Shown piece by piece: positions 32,176-41,477 of a stretch of DNA of 64,000 bases. The DNA is from Granulicatella elegans ATCC 700633. GTDB lineage: Bacteria > Bacillota > Bacilli > Lactobacillales > Aerococcaceae. The translations under genes and the position numbers were made by a program. Under the pieces are notes generated by a model. It did not search any database. It saw nothing but the letters and a program-made list of their open reading frames with translations, and was not told the DNA's origin. The stretch covers positions 158,057 to 222,056 of the forward strand of contig NZ_KI391971.1 of the NCBI RefSeq assembly GCF_000162475.2, given 5' to 3'. How positions within the stretch are numbered: position 1 is the stretch's first letter; each line of letters begins with the position of its first letter.

Positions 32176-34839
32176 ATGTTTAGAGAAGGGAAAGCAGTTT
32201 TAAAAAAACCAACTTTTATAATTGTTATGGTAGGGATTGCTCTTATTCCTGCTTTGTATAATATTATATTTTTATCTTCTATGTGGGATCCATATGGAAA
32301 ATTATCTGAATTGCCAGTAGCAGTTGTGAATAAAGATCAGCCAGCTACTTATAATGGGGAGTCAATGAACATTGGAGAAGACATGGTCTCGAATTTGAAG
32401 GATAATGATTCGTTAGATTTTCATTTTGTTACAGAAGCAGATGGTGTGGAAGGACTAGAAAATGGTACTTATTATATGGTTGTGACTTTACCTAGTGATT
32501 TATCCCAAAAAGCTGCATCGATTTTAACAAATCATCCGGAACAAATGAATATTGATTATCGAACTTCGAGTGGGCATAGTTTTATTGCTAGTAAAATGAG
32601 TGATTCTGCGATGGCTCAATTAAAGCAAACAGTTGCAAAAAATGTGACAGAAACTTATACAAAAGCTTTATTTGAAAAAATGGGGAATTTAAAAGAGGGG
32701 ATGGAACAAGCTTCGCAAGGAAGTCAAACTCTTGCTGATGGGTCTAATCAATTAAAAGATGGAAGCCAACAATTAGCGACTAATTTACAAACTTTAGCTC
32801 AATCAAGTGTCACTTTTTCAAATGGAGCAGAGCAATTTACGAATGGACTAGCAACTTACACAGATGCTGTGAAAAAAATTGATGCAGGTGTAACGACATT
32901 CCATAATGGATTACTAACATATACAGGTGCTGTTTCTCAATTAGATAATGGCTTAAATCAATTATCTTCTAAAACTCCAGAATTAGCTTCCGGAATCCAA
33001 CAATTAAATGATGGGGTTCAAGCATATGCTGGTGGAGTGGTGAAACTAGACTCAGGGTTGAATCAATTATCTAGTGGAGTTCAAGCATATACATCTGGAG
33101 TGGATAGTTTATCTTCAGGTGCAAGTCAATTGGCAGGTCAATCAGAAACATTGCGAAATGGAGTTCAACAATTGAATCAAGGAATTCAGCAATTATCGAG
33201 TCAATTAGAGGCATCTGCACAAAAAAGTAGTCAAATTTCTCAATTGGCAGCTGGGTTAGATCAATTAAATCAAGCGATTCAATCAGCGAATGCAAATGAA
33301 AGTACAGCTTTAATGGGTGAGGTAACCAATGCTTTATCTACAATCGCAGCTTCAGCACAAAGTATAATGGTAAATAGTCAAGCTTCTCAACAAGCTGCAT
33401 TAACAGCCATTCAAACAACAAATGCGTATAGCACTTTAAGTGCTGAACAGCAAGCAGAATTAACAGCAGCTGTATCAAATCAAGCAAATACAAGTGTGCA
33501 ATCTGCAAAAGAAATTTTATCGACGATTCAAGTATTAAAAGGGAATTTGGGAAATGCAAAATCTCAAGCAGAAAGTGTCGCTAAATTACAATCCGCAGCA
33601 GGACAAGTATTGCCATTAGCTTCTTCTTCATTAACACAATTATCAGGAGGAATTGGAACACTACAATCGGCAGTCAGTCAACAACTAGTTCCAGCTAGCC
33701 AAGCGATTCAAAGTGGTGTAGGTGCTTATACAAGTGGAGTGGATAAAGTTGCACAAGGAGCCAATGCTTTAAGCTCTAAAAACAGTGCTTTAAACGGTAG
33801 TGTCAGCCAGTTAGCATCAGGTTCTTCTCAATTGGCCGAAAAATCTTCAACTTTAACTTCTGGAGTCGGACAATTGGCGCAAAAAGCTCCTGAACTAGTC
33901 ACAGGTATTGAAAAAATTTCTTCTGGAAGTAACCTATTAAATCAAAAATCTTCAGAATTAGTATCTGGAATCACTACCTTACAATCTGGAACAAGCCAGT
34001 TAAATCAAAAATCTGAACAACTCCTTTCAGGTTCTTCTAAATTAACAGATGGATCACAAAAAATTGCAGAAGGTTCAGAAAAACTTGCTGATGGAGGAAA
34101 TACTCTTTCAGCTGGATTGGAAACTTTATATGGTGGAGTGACTACTTTAAGTACAGGATTAATGGATGCCAATGAACAATTAGCATTAGCTTCTACAGAA
34201 GAAACAAATGCGAAAACTTTATCCAATCCATTGGCATTATCAAAAACAGATCATGATGCAGTAGCAGTCAATGGGATTGCGATGGCTCCATATATGATAT
34301 CTGTTGCATTGTTTGTGGCAGCATTATCAACGAATATGATCTTTGCAAAACTACCCTCTGGAAGACATCCAGAAACACGTTGGGCTTGGTTTAAAGCTCG
34401 ATTAGAAATTAATGGAATGATTGCTGTATTAGCAGGAATACTTGTTTATGGTGGAGTACACATGATTGGTTTAACAGCCGTACATGAAATGAAAACTCTA
34501 TTGCTTATTCTATTAGCAAGTGTCACATTTATGGCAATGGTAACGGCATTAACAACATGGAATTCTCGTGTGGGAGCATTCTTCTCATTAATACTCTTAT
34601 TATTACAATTAGCCTCAAGTGCGGGAACTTATCCACTTGCATTGACGAATGATTTCTTCAAGAGTATTAACCCATGGCTTCCAATGAGCTATTCAGTATC
34701 AGGATTACGACAAACAATTTCTATGGCAGGAACGATTCAGGAACAGGTTGTATTCTTAATCGTGACACTAGTCATCTTTATTGGATTAGGTGTGATGGCG
34801 TATCGATCTGGTGTGGGGGAAGAGGAGAGTTTAGGATAA
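32176..34839 (+). CDS. YhgE/Pip-family membrane protein
   Basis: An 887-residue YhgE/Pip (phage infection protein) homologue. One N-terminal helix (about 14-34) precedes the extracellular YhgE domain (VAVVNKDQP, then NGTYYMVVTLPSDLS). A long extracellular rod (about 165-690) is built of repeats of the pattern LxxGxxxLxxG, for example LADGSNQLKDGSQQL. Five or six C-terminal helices (about 700-875) of the ABC-2 type end it. Relatives serve as phage receptors or help export via type VII-like or lipid routes. A TetR regulator is divergent, as is common for this family. AAGAGGG precedes the ATG. Confidence 0.88.
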   Translation: MFREGKAVLKKPTFIIVMVGIALIPALYNIIFLSSMWDPYGKLSELPVAVVNKDQPATYNGESMNIGEDMVSNLKDNDSLDFHFVTEADGVEGLENGTYYMVVTLPSDLSQKAASILTNHPEQMNIDYRTSSGHSFIASKMSDSAMAQLKQTVAKNVTETYTKALFEKMGNLKEGMEQASQGSQTLADGSNQLKDGSQQLATNLQTLAQSSVTFSNGAEQFTNGLATYTDAVKKIDAGVTTFHNGLLTYTGAVSQLDNGLNQLSSKTPELASGIQQLNDGVQAYAGGVVKLDSGLNQLSSGVQAYTSGVDSLSSGASQLAGQSETLRNGVQQLNQGIQQLSSQLEASAQKSSQISQLAAGLDQLNQAIQSANANESTALMGEVTNALSTIAASAQSIMVNSQASQQAALTAIQTTNAYSTLSAEQQAELTAAVSNQANTSVQSAKEILSTIQVLKGNLGNAKSQAESVAKLQSAAGQVLPLASSSLTQLSGGIGTLQSAVSQQLVPASQAIQSGVGAYTSGVDKVAQGANALSSKNSALNGSVSQLASGSSQLAEKSSTLTSGVGQLAQKAPELVTGIEKISSGSNLLNQKSSELVSGITTLQSGTSQLNQKSEQLLSGSSKLTDGSQKIAEGSEKLADGGNTLSAGLETLYGGVTTLSTGLMDANEQLALASTEETNAKTLSNPLALSKTDHDAVAVNGIAMAPYMISVALFVAALSTNMIFAKLPSGRHPETRWAWFKARLEINGMIAVLAGILVYGGVHMIGLTAVHEMKTLLLILLASVTFMAMVTALTTWNSRVGAFFSLILLLLQLASSAGTYPLALTNDFFKSINPWLPMSYSVSGLRQTISMAGTIQEQVVFLIVTLVIFIGLGVMAYRSGVGEEESLG

Positions 34840-34851
34840 ATTAGAATGGAA

Positions 34852-34890
34852 GAAGCTAGTGAAAATTATTGCTAGCTTCTTTTTATATTT
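34852..34890 (+). terminator. terminator of the YhgE gene
   Basis: GAAGCTAG and CTAGCTTC pair with an 11-base loop, followed by TTTTTATATTTTT. Confidence 0.85.
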
Positions 34891-35049
34891 TTGATTTACA
34901 AATTTGATCGAAGGTATTGATTAAGAGGGGATAAAGTAGGAAAATAATAGGAAATAAATTCTGCATTTCTATAATTGAAATTTGTAATTGGACGAGTGAA
35001 AAATAAAACTTCCACAATGTTCTGGAAAAAAGTTGACTTAATATTATTT

Positions 35050-35063
35050 TGCAAGCGGTTTAA
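35050..35063 (+). promoter_or_regulatory. cre site upstream of the PTS regulator gene
   Basis: TGCAAGCGGTTTAA matches 9 of the 10 fixed positions of the CcpA consensus TGNAANCGNTNNCA. It lies just behind a TTGACT element (35033), 36 bases before the start codon, where CcpA would block transcription. Confidence 0.65.
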
Positions 35064-35098
35064 AATGGAAATGTGGAAATGGTTGGAGGGTGATTTTA

Positions 35099-37030
35099 AT
35101 GAATAATAGACAGATGGATTTATTGAATCGATTAATTCAAGAAAATGAACCTGTGACAGGGAAGGTGTTAGCTCAACAGTATTTAGTTTCCACTAAAACA
35201 ATTTACAATGATATTTCAGTAATTAATCAATATCTAAAAGCTTTTTCTTCAGAGATAAAGAAAAAGCCTAGCATGGGGATTTATATTGAAATAGATGAAA
35301 AATACAAAGAACAATTGAAGAAAACTTTTCAAACTTCACAAAAGACGAATAAGCAAAATGAAGAGTGTAAACTATTATCTACATTTATGCTAAAAAATGA
35401 AGTTGATATTTTAGATTGTTCAATTGAAAACTTCACGAGTGAATCTACTATAAGAAGAGAAGTTCATGAATTGGAAAAAGAAATTAATAAGAATGGAATC
35501 AAATTGATTAAACATCAAGGGAAAATTTCATTGGATGGTTTGGAAGATAATATTAGAAAATTCTTTCGTAATAAGCTGTTAAGTGGATTAATTCATTTTA
35601 ATTTAGCAGGATTATCGAATTATGGATGTATTAATCAGAATAGAGTTCAAGAAATTATTCAAATTATGAATCATTTGTTAGAAAAATATAAATTTTCAGT
35701 TTGTTATGAATATCGTCATTACTTATTAATGGACTTGATTATTTTCGATATTCGTTGGAAAAACGGCTATTTTATAGAACAGCAAAATGATTTAGATAGT
35801 AATAACCCAAAAATTATTGAAACTTATTTATTAGCTAGAGATTTATTGAATGAAGTTTCTGGAAAAGAAGTTGCCGAGAAAGAAATCATTTCTCTTTCTC
35901 AGAGCTTAATTACTATTGGAAATTATGAAAATACTTATTTAGAGTCCAATGCTCAAATTGAGAAAACAGTCGATGAATTTATAGCCTTAGTTGGTGAGTT
36001 AGCGGGTATTCATTTTGAGCAAGACGATTATTTACGAGGAATGTTAATCAATCATATCCCAGCAATGATTATGAGATTGCGAAATAAAATTCATTTGAAG
36101 AGTGATTTGATGGAAGAAATTAAGTACCAGTATGGAGTCTTGTATAACTTTGTTTGGTTATCAGGAAAAGTTTTTAAGAATAATTTTAACGTTGAATTAA
36201 CAGATAATGAAGCAGCGCTTTTAACCATACATTTGGAGATATCTGTTGAAAAGATAAAAAAACCTATGAATATTTATGTAATATGTCCCCATAGTTTAGC
36301 GACATCCGAATTGTTGTTAAATCAAGTTAGAAAAATAACTGGGCAGTTCGAACATATTCATAAAGTAGAATATTCTAAAGCAAGTTCTTTAGATGTTAGA
36401 GAAAATGACTTAGTTATTAGCTCAGTGGAATTAGAAAATATATCATTTCCATATATTCATGTTGGAACGATTATGAAAGAAGAAGATTTACTAAAAATCC
36501 AAAGAAAATTTTTAGCAAGTACAATGGAACAAACACAATACAATTTTTTGACAAAAAATGATGAGGAATATACAAATCATTTAATCAAAAAATTACTTGG
36601 TAAATCAATATATATTAGAGAAAAGGTAAGTAGTGTAGATAAGTGTTTGTCAAAGATTATTCAATTGGCTAATGAGAAAAATTTAGAAAATATAAATTTT
36701 GAAAAGACTATTCGTCATAGAGAAAATTTAGGCATAACAAGTACTTATACAGGTATAGCACTTCCTCATGCTAATCCCAAAGAGGTGCATACTAGTGAAT
36801 TAATAATGATGACATTAGATAAACCAATTTATTGGGGGCAAAATTTAGTTAAAGTAGTTATGCTGATTGCTATTACAGAGAAGGATTTAGAACTTTATAA
36901 AGATGCCTTAAAGGTAATTTATTCTAAGATTGATAGTTCTTCTTATATACAAAATTTATGGGAGAGCGAAAATCATGAAAGTTTTATAACGGCTTTATTT
37001 TCGGAAGCTAACTTTGAATCAATATTATAA
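35099..37030 (+). CDS. PRD-containing PTS-linked transcription regulator
   Basis: A 643-residue regulator of the BglG/MtlR class. An N-terminal HTH_11 domain (LLNRLIQENEPVTGKVLAQQYLVSTKTIYNDI) is followed by two PRD domains (about 170-390), an EIIB-like part (about 395-480, YVICPHSLATSELLLNQV) and a C-terminal EIIA domain (about 500-640) whose phospho-histidine lies in GIALPHANPKE. It would sense sugar supply through PTS phosphorylation and control the genes that follow. The EIIB-like part has Pro-His where active EIIB proteins have the Cys loop. GGAGGGTGA precedes the ATG at 35099; the GTG at 35090 lies inside that site. Confidence 0.85.
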   Translation: MNNRQMDLLNRLIQENEPVTGKVLAQQYLVSTKTIYNDISVINQYLKAFSSEIKKKPSMGIYIEIDEKYKEQLKKTFQTSQKTNKQNEECKLLSTFMLKNEVDILDCSIENFTSESTIRREVHELEKEINKNGIKLIKHQGKISLDGLEDNIRKFFRNKLLSGLIHFNLAGLSNYGCINQNRVQEIIQIMNHLLEKYKFSVCYEYRHYLLMDLIIFDIRWKNGYFIEQQNDLDSNNPKIIETYLLARDLLNEVSGKEVAEKEIISLSQSLITIGNYENTYLESNAQIEKTVDEFIALVGELAGIHFEQDDYLRGMLINHIPAMIMRLRNKIHLKSDLMEEIKYQYGVLYNFVWLSGKVFKNNFNVELTDNEAALLTIHLEISVEKIKKPMNIYVICPHSLATSELLLNQVRKITGQFEHIHKVEYSKASSLDVRENDLVISSVELENISFPYIHVGTIMKEEDLLKIQRKFLASTMEQTQYNFLTKNDEEYTNHLIKKLLGKSIYIREKVSSVDKCLSKIIQLANEKNLENINFEKTIRHRENLGITSTYTGIALPHANPKEVHTSELIMMTLDKPIYWGQNLVKVVMLIAITEKDLELYKDALKVIYSKIDSSSYIQNLWESENHESFITALFSEANFESIL

Positions 37031-37042
37031 GGAGTGAAAAAA

Positions 37043-37522
37043 ATGACAATTATATCACAGTTAGTCAATAAAACATTAATTAATTTAGAAGGAGTGGGTG
37101 AAGACAAAAAAGAATTGCTTCAAAAATTGTCTAAAACTTTGTTTGATAAAGGGTTTGTAACAGATGGATTTGCATCTGCAATTATGGAAAGAGAGGAGGA
37201 ATTTCCAACAGGATTAAGATTAGAAAAAACAGCAGTAGCAATTCCGCATACGTATAGTGAATATGTGAAAAAACCATTTATTTACATTGTTAAATTATCA
37301 AAACCTATAACTTTTATTCAGATGGGGACATCGGATGAAGAGGTTCCTGTAAATTTTGTAATTGTATTAGGAATTTCTGAACCAAAAAATCAAACAGGTT
37401 TGTTAGTTGAACTAATGAATATTTTTGGACAAGATGAATTTATTACAAAATTGCAAAATGCAAAATCAGAAGAAGAAGTTTATCAATTATTTGTAACAGT
37501 AGAAATGGAGGAAGAGTTATGA
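37043..37522 (+). CDS. PTS sugar transporter EIIA, galactitol type
   Basis: A 159-residue EIIA of the fructose/galactitol family. The phosphorylated His is in KTAVAIPHTYSEY (about 67-72). It accepts phosphate from HPr and passes it to the EIIB encoded next. AAGGAG, overlapping the stop of the regulator gene, stands eight bases before this ATG; the GTG three codons earlier is too close to it. The gene overlaps the EIIB gene by four bases, so the subunits are translationally coupled. Confidence 0.87.
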   Translation: MTIISQLVNKTLINLEGVGEDKKELLQKLSKTLFDKGFVTDGFASAIMEREEEFPTGLRLEKTAVAIPHTYSEYVKKPFIYIVKLSKPITFIQMGTSDEEVPVNFVIVLGISEPKNQTGLLVELMNIFGQDEFITKLQNAKSEEEVYQLFVTVEMEEEL

Positions 37523-37797
37523 AAAAATTAATTGTTGCATGTGGATCAGGAGTGGCTACTTCTCAAACAGTAGCATCAAAAGTTGAGAGATTATTAAAAG
37601 AAGCCAATGTACCTTGCGAGATTGAAGCTGTAGATATGAAGGCGTTAGAAATGCATTTAAAATCAGCAGATGGATATATTTCAATCGTCAAAGCAAAAAA
37701 GGACTATGGAGTTCCAGTATTTAACGGAATTGCATTTTTAACAGGAATGGGTCAAAAACAAGAGTTACAAAAAATTATTGATTTTTTAAATAGTTAG
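37519..37797 (+). CDS. PTS sugar transporter EIIB, galactitol type
   Basis: A 92-residue EIIB with the phosphocysteine at position 8 in VACGSGVATSQ, the P-loop typical of the galactitol/lactose classes. It transfers phosphate from EIIA to the sugar bound by EIIC. The ATG overlaps the end of the EIIA gene, and GGAGGAAGAG precedes it. Confidence 0.87.
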   Translation: MKKLIVACGSGVATSQTVASKVERLLKEANVPCEIEAVDMKALEMHLKSADGYISIVKAKKDYGVPVFNGIAFLTGMGQKQELQKIIDFLNS

Positions 37798-37808
37798 GAG
37801 GAAATACT

Positions 37809-39149
37809 ATGGAAACCTTGCAAGTCATTATTCAATATATTTTGGATTTAGGAGCGGCAGTATTTGTTCCATTTTTAATGTTAATTGTTGGATTAGCAAT
37901 GAAAATGAAGTTCAGAGAAGCTTTCACAGCAGCGTTAACTCTAGGAATTGCATTTACAGGTATGGGAATTCTAGTAAACTTTATTATGACAAGTATGGGT
38001 GCAGCAGCAAATGATTTAACAACTCATACTGGATTAAGTTTACCAGCGGTTGATATTGGTTGGCCTGGTGCAGCAGCAATTAGTTGGGCTTGGCCATATG
38101 CTTTCTTAGTTTTCCCATTACAATTATCAATTAACTTTATTATGTTAGTTACTAAACAAACAAAAACATTAAATGTAGACTTATGGAATGTTTGGAATAA
38201 AATTTTTACAGCAGTAATTGTAACGTACTTTACAAATAACATTTTCTTAGGATTTATTGCAGCAGCTATTATTATTGTATTAGAACTAAAACTTGGAGAT
38301 GTATTTGCACCAGAAGTAGAACGTTTAACTGGAGTACCTGGGATTACAGTACCTCACTTCATTTGTATGATTGCAGTAATTTTACATCCAATTGATGAAT
38401 TATTGAAAAAAATTCCTATTTTAAATAAACAATTTGATGCAGATACATTAAAAGAAAAAATTGGTGTATTTGGTGAAAATGGAGTAATGGGGGCTATTAT
38501 TGGATTTGCATTAGGAGCTGCATCTGGTAATGGTATTAAATACGCATTAACTCTTTCAGTTCAAGCTGCAACAGCTTTAACATTATTCCCAATGGTATCA
38601 AAATTATTCTCTCAAGCTTTATCACCAATTTCAGAGGCAGTATCTGACTTTATGCGTGAAAAATTTGAAGATCGTGAAGTTTATATTGGTTTAGACTGGC
38701 CAGTACTTGGTGGACGTAATGAATTATGGGTAGCAGTTATCTTTACAATCCCATTCCTTTTAGTAGGATCTATCGTTTTACCAAATAATATTGTATTACC
38801 ATTTGCAGGTATTATTAATTTATCATTTGTTGTAGGAGCGTTATTATTAACAAATGGTAATGTGTTAAGAATGATTATTCATGGTTTAATTTCTACTCCT
38901 TTATTCTTATATGGAGCAACTTACTTCACTCCATATATGACTCGTTTAGCAGAAGAAACAAAAACATTAAATCAAAGTGGTTTAATTTCATGGGCTACTT
39001 TTGAAGGACCAGATATTCGTTATATTTTAGCAAATGGATTTAATGGAGATGTTATCGCTATTGTATTAGGAGTTGTATGGTTAGCTCTTTATGTATGGCT
39101 ATTAAAAGATAGAAAGAAATATAATGAAACATTAGAAGTAGGCGAATAG
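37809..39149 (+). CDS. PTS sugar transporter EIIC, galactitol type (GatC-like)
   Basis: A 446-residue integral membrane permease with about ten helices, similar to GatC (FVPFLMLIVGLAMKMKFREAFTAALTLGIAFTGMG, GNGIKYAL, and LDWPVLGGRNELWVAVIFTIP). It is the sugar channel of the PTS complex. GatC-class permeases also carry substrates other than galactitol (arabitol, for example), and no tagatose pathway genes are here, so the sugar is left open. AGGAGGAAAT precedes the ATG. Confidence 0.87.
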   Translation: METLQVIIQYILDLGAAVFVPFLMLIVGLAMKMKFREAFTAALTLGIAFTGMGILVNFIMTSMGAAANDLTTHTGLSLPAVDIGWPGAAAISWAWPYAFLVFPLQLSINFIMLVTKQTKTLNVDLWNVWNKIFTAVIVTYFTNNIFLGFIAAAIIIVLELKLGDVFAPEVERLTGVPGITVPHFICMIAVILHPIDELLKKIPILNKQFDADTLKEKIGVFGENGVMGAIIGFALGAASGNGIKYALTLSVQAATALTLFPMVSKLFSQALSPISEAVSDFMREKFEDREVYIGLDWPVLGGRNELWVAVIFTIPFLLVGSIVLPNNIVLPFAGIINLSFVVGALLLTNGNVLRMIIHGLISTPLFLYGATYFTPYMTRLAEETKTLNQSGLISWATFEGPDIRYILANGFNGDVIAIVLGVVWLALYVWLLKDRKKYNETLEVGE

Positions 39150-39150
39150 A

Positions 39151-39330
39151 ATGAAGAAATTGCTTGTTTTAGTATTAGGAATACTATTTGTCTATTCTAT
39201 TATCTCTCAAATAATTTGGTTAACGGTCTTAATTTTACCTGTCGTAATCTACTTGGATAAGCAAAATTTATTCAAGGAATTTGATGAAAGTAGATTTAAG
39301 AAAGTTCGTAGAACTAAAAAAGAATCGTAA
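39151..39330 (+). CDS. small membrane protein at the end of the PTS operon
   Basis: A 59-residue protein whose ATG follows the EIIC stop by one base. It starts MKKLLVLVLGILFVYS; helices span about 3-19 and 21-36, and the C-terminus is basic (FKKVRRTKKES). Such a position implies translational coupling to EIIC. No family is recognised. The +1 frame continues past its stop for about 38 codons (DSEIDRIEASMNLNSVEWEK), so the present gene may be a frameshifted form of a protein of about 95 residues. Confidence 0.6.
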   Translation: MKKLLVLVLGILFVYSIISQIIWLTVLILPVVIYLDKQNLFKEFDESRFKKVRRTKKES

Positions 39331-39448
39331 ATAAGAGGAAAATTCAAAGGGTTGATTCAGAAATAGATAGAATAGAAGCATCAATGAATTTGAATTCGGT
39401 TGAATGGGAAAAATTTGAAGAAATTAAAGAATGGATCTCATTATAGGG
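39331..39448 (+). other. open, gene-like tail after the small PTS-operon gene
   Basis: In the frame shifted from the preceding gene the codons read NKRKIQRVDSEIDRIEASM and then NLNSVEWEKFEEIKEWISL before TAG, a plausible coiled-coil protein end. It has no start codon with a ribosome binding site. It may be the severed end of the 59-residue gene. The rest of this gap, to 39585, shows only the terminator. Confidence 0.35.
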
Positions 39449-39461
39449 ATCCGTTCTTTTT
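39429..39461 (+). terminator. terminator of the PTS operon
   Basis: GAATGGATC and GGATCCGTTC pair with T-G wobbles and lead into TTTTTG. Confidence 0.7.
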
Positions 39462-39585
39462 GTAGAATTAATATTAGGAATCGTTTATAGAATTTGTTTA
39501 ATTGAATATTTAATCCAATAAGAATGCATAATAATAAAGGATTACGATAAATACACATAAATTATTAAAAAATAAACAAATTCGG

Positions 39586-39614
39586 TTGACGGAAGTTAAG
39601 AAAACGGTTACTAT
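39586..39614 (+). promoter_or_regulatory. promoter with cre site for the rhaD-like gene
   Basis: TTGACG, a 17-base spacer and TACTAT. The spacer holds AGAAAACGGTTACT (39599-39612), which fits the cre consensus at 8 of 10 fixed positions including the central CG, so CcpA could repress it. Confidence 0.6.
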
Positions 39615-39686
39615 TATGTTGGATAAACAAAAAAATTTTTTTCAGGTACGGCTGAAAAATATTATAGTTAAAGAAGGGGAATAATT

Positions 39687-40520
39687 ATGGGGTATCCTAA
39701 GTTTATTGAAGGATTATGTCAAGTGACATATGATATGTGGAATAAAGGCTGGGACGAATATAACGGAGGAAATGTTAGTTATCGTTTAACAGTTGAAGAA
39801 GCTGAAAATCTTGAAAGCAGCTTAGCTGGTACAGAATATACGTACTATGCTGAAAATAGAAAAGAAGTGGAAGTTTTAGATGTTCCAGAACATGTGAGAG
39901 GAGAATATATCTTAATTACTGCTTCTGGAAGCCATTTTAGAACATTACATTCTCAACCACATGCGGATACTGGTATCATTCAATTAACAGATAAAGGTTA
40001 TCAAGTAGTTGCAGGTTTTGTTACAGGAAAACGTCCTACAAGTGAAATCTTCATGCATGTATTATCTCATGCAGCTAGATTAAAACAAAATCCAAATCAT
40101 AGAGTAGTAATTCATAATCATGCAACAAATGTTGTAACTTACTGCTTATTAAATGATGTAACAACTGAATCTTTATCATTAGATTTATGGTCAGTGTTAA
40201 CTGAATCAATCGTAGTATTCCCTGATGGAATTGCTGTTCTACCTTGGGAAGTACCAGGAACTCAACAAATTGGTTCAGCTACAGCTAAAGAGTTGGAAAC
40301 TCATCGTTTAGTTGTTTGGAGCAAACATGGAGTTCTTTCTACTGGTGTAGATTATCAAGATTGCTTCGGATTAATTGAAACTGCTGATAAAGCAGCCCAT
40401 ATTGCATTGGATGTTCAACGAATCAGTGGTAAGAGCATTTATGAAAGTAATGTTCTATCTAAAGAAGATTTGAAGAAAATCTGTGCTGTTCTAAAAGTGC
40501 CAGAAAGATATTTAGATTAA
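39687..40520 (+). CDS. rhaD: rhamnulose-1-phosphate aldolase (class II)
   Basis: A 277-residue zinc-dependent class II aldolase with the RhaD layout. It has the start FIEGLCQVTYDMWNKGWDEYNGGNVSYRL, the phosphate-binding ITASGSHFR, the catalytic Glu region KRPTSEIFMH, the zinc ligands in VIHNHATNV and a third His in WSKHGVLSTG. It would split a ketose 1-phosphate into DHAP and an aldehyde. No rhamnose isomerase or kinase is nearby; because a PTS delivers the sugar already phosphorylated, the true substrate may differ from rhamnulose-1-P. AAGGGGA precedes the ATG. Confidence 0.87.
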   Translation: MGYPKFIEGLCQVTYDMWNKGWDEYNGGNVSYRLTVEEAENLESSLAGTEYTYYAENRKEVEVLDVPEHVRGEYILITASGSHFRTLHSQPHADTGIIQLTDKGYQVVAGFVTGKRPTSEIFMHVLSHAARLKQNPNHRVVIHNHATNVVTYCLLNDVTTESLSLDLWSVLTESIVVFPDGIAVLPWEVPGTQQIGSATAKELETHRLVVWSKHGVLSTGVDYQDCFGLIETADKAAHIALDVQRISGKSIYESNVLSKEDLKKICAVLKVPERYLD

Positions 40521-40535
40521 TTTGAACAAATTCGT

Positions 40536-40566
40536 AACCTGTTGGTGGATCCAACAGGTTTTTTTG
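40536..40566 (+). terminator. terminator of the rhaD-like gene
   Basis: Perfect AACCTGTTGG/CCAACAGGTT stem with loop TGGAT, then six T residues. Confidence 0.92.
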
Positions 40567-40683
40567 GTTTTACGTAAATTTGATAAAATTTGCAAAAAAA
40601 CTGTGAAAATAGTATCAAATGATAACAACCTGATTTTTTTATAGGAATAGAATGTAAACAATCAATCAAAGGAAGTGATTTTT

Positions 40684-41433
40684 ATGAATTTTTCAGGAAA
40701 AGTTGCTATCGTGACAGGTGGAGCAAATGGGATTGGAAAAGAAGTAGTAAGAGGAATTGTTGAAGGTGGAGGTTTTGTAGTTATTGCAGATATTAATGAA
40801 GCTGCTGCTACAAAAACAGTAGCCGAGTTTGGAGCAGAACATACTGTGTTTGAATACATGGATTTAGGAAATCATGAATCCATTGTTGCAAGCATGAAGA
40901 AGATTCTCTCTGAACGTAAAGTAGATATTTTAGTCAATTGTGCAGGAGTCATTAGTGCGAAACCTTTTGATCAATTGACGTATGAAGAATGGGAAAGAAC
41001 CATTCGTATTAATCTTTCTGGATGTTTCTCAACGATTAGTACTATTTTCCCTCATTTTATTGAAAATAAAGGTGGTAGAATTGTCAATGTTTCTTCCGTT
41101 GCTGCAAAATTAGGGGGAGGTCTTCTAGGAACTGCAGCGTATGCTTCTTCAAAAGCAGGCTTGAATGGTTTGACAAAAGCAGTTGCTAAAGAAGTCGGTA
41201 AATACAATATTGCTTGTAATGCAGTATGTCCATCATTTACAAGAACAGATATGACAACAGTGCTTTCAGAAGATAAAGAAAAGAGTCAAAAAGTAATTAG
41301 TATGATTCCTTTAGGACGTCGTGCAGAACCTGTTGAAATTGCTCAAATGATTTTATTCTTTGCGAGTGATTTAGCAAGCTTTATTACAGGGGAAATCGGC
41401 GACTGCGATGGTGGTATTACATTAGATGGTTGA
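40684..41433 (+). CDS. short-chain dehydrogenase/reductase
   Basis: A 249-residue classical SDR. Cofactor motif TGGANGIG (about 12-19), ADIN at the end of beta 2 (an Asp favouring NAD), NCAG, the catalytic SS..Y..K in VNVSSV and AAYASSKAGL, and the C-terminal GEIGDCDGG. It probably oxidises or reduces a sugar or polyol in the pathway of the neighbours, or acts like KduD on a keto-deoxy sugar, given the KDG permease next to it. AAGGAAGTGA precedes the ATG at 40684. A weak cre-like word (TGAAAATAGTATCA, 40602) lies upstream. Confidence 0.87.
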   Translation: MNFSGKVAIVTGGANGIGKEVVRGIVEGGGFVVIADINEAAATKTVAEFGAEHTVFEYMDLGNHESIVASMKKILSERKVDILVNCAGVISAKPFDQLTYEEWERTIRINLSGCFSTISTIFPHFIENKGGRIVNVSSVAAKLGGGLLGTAAYASSKAGLNGLTKAVAKEVGKYNIACNAVCPSFTRTDMTTVLSEDKEKSQKVISMIPLGRRAEPVEIAQMILFFASDLASFITGEIGDCDGGITLDG

Positions 41434-41477
41434 TTTTTCTTCCGCTCGATAAAATTTTAAAAAGGTATGTGAATGCA

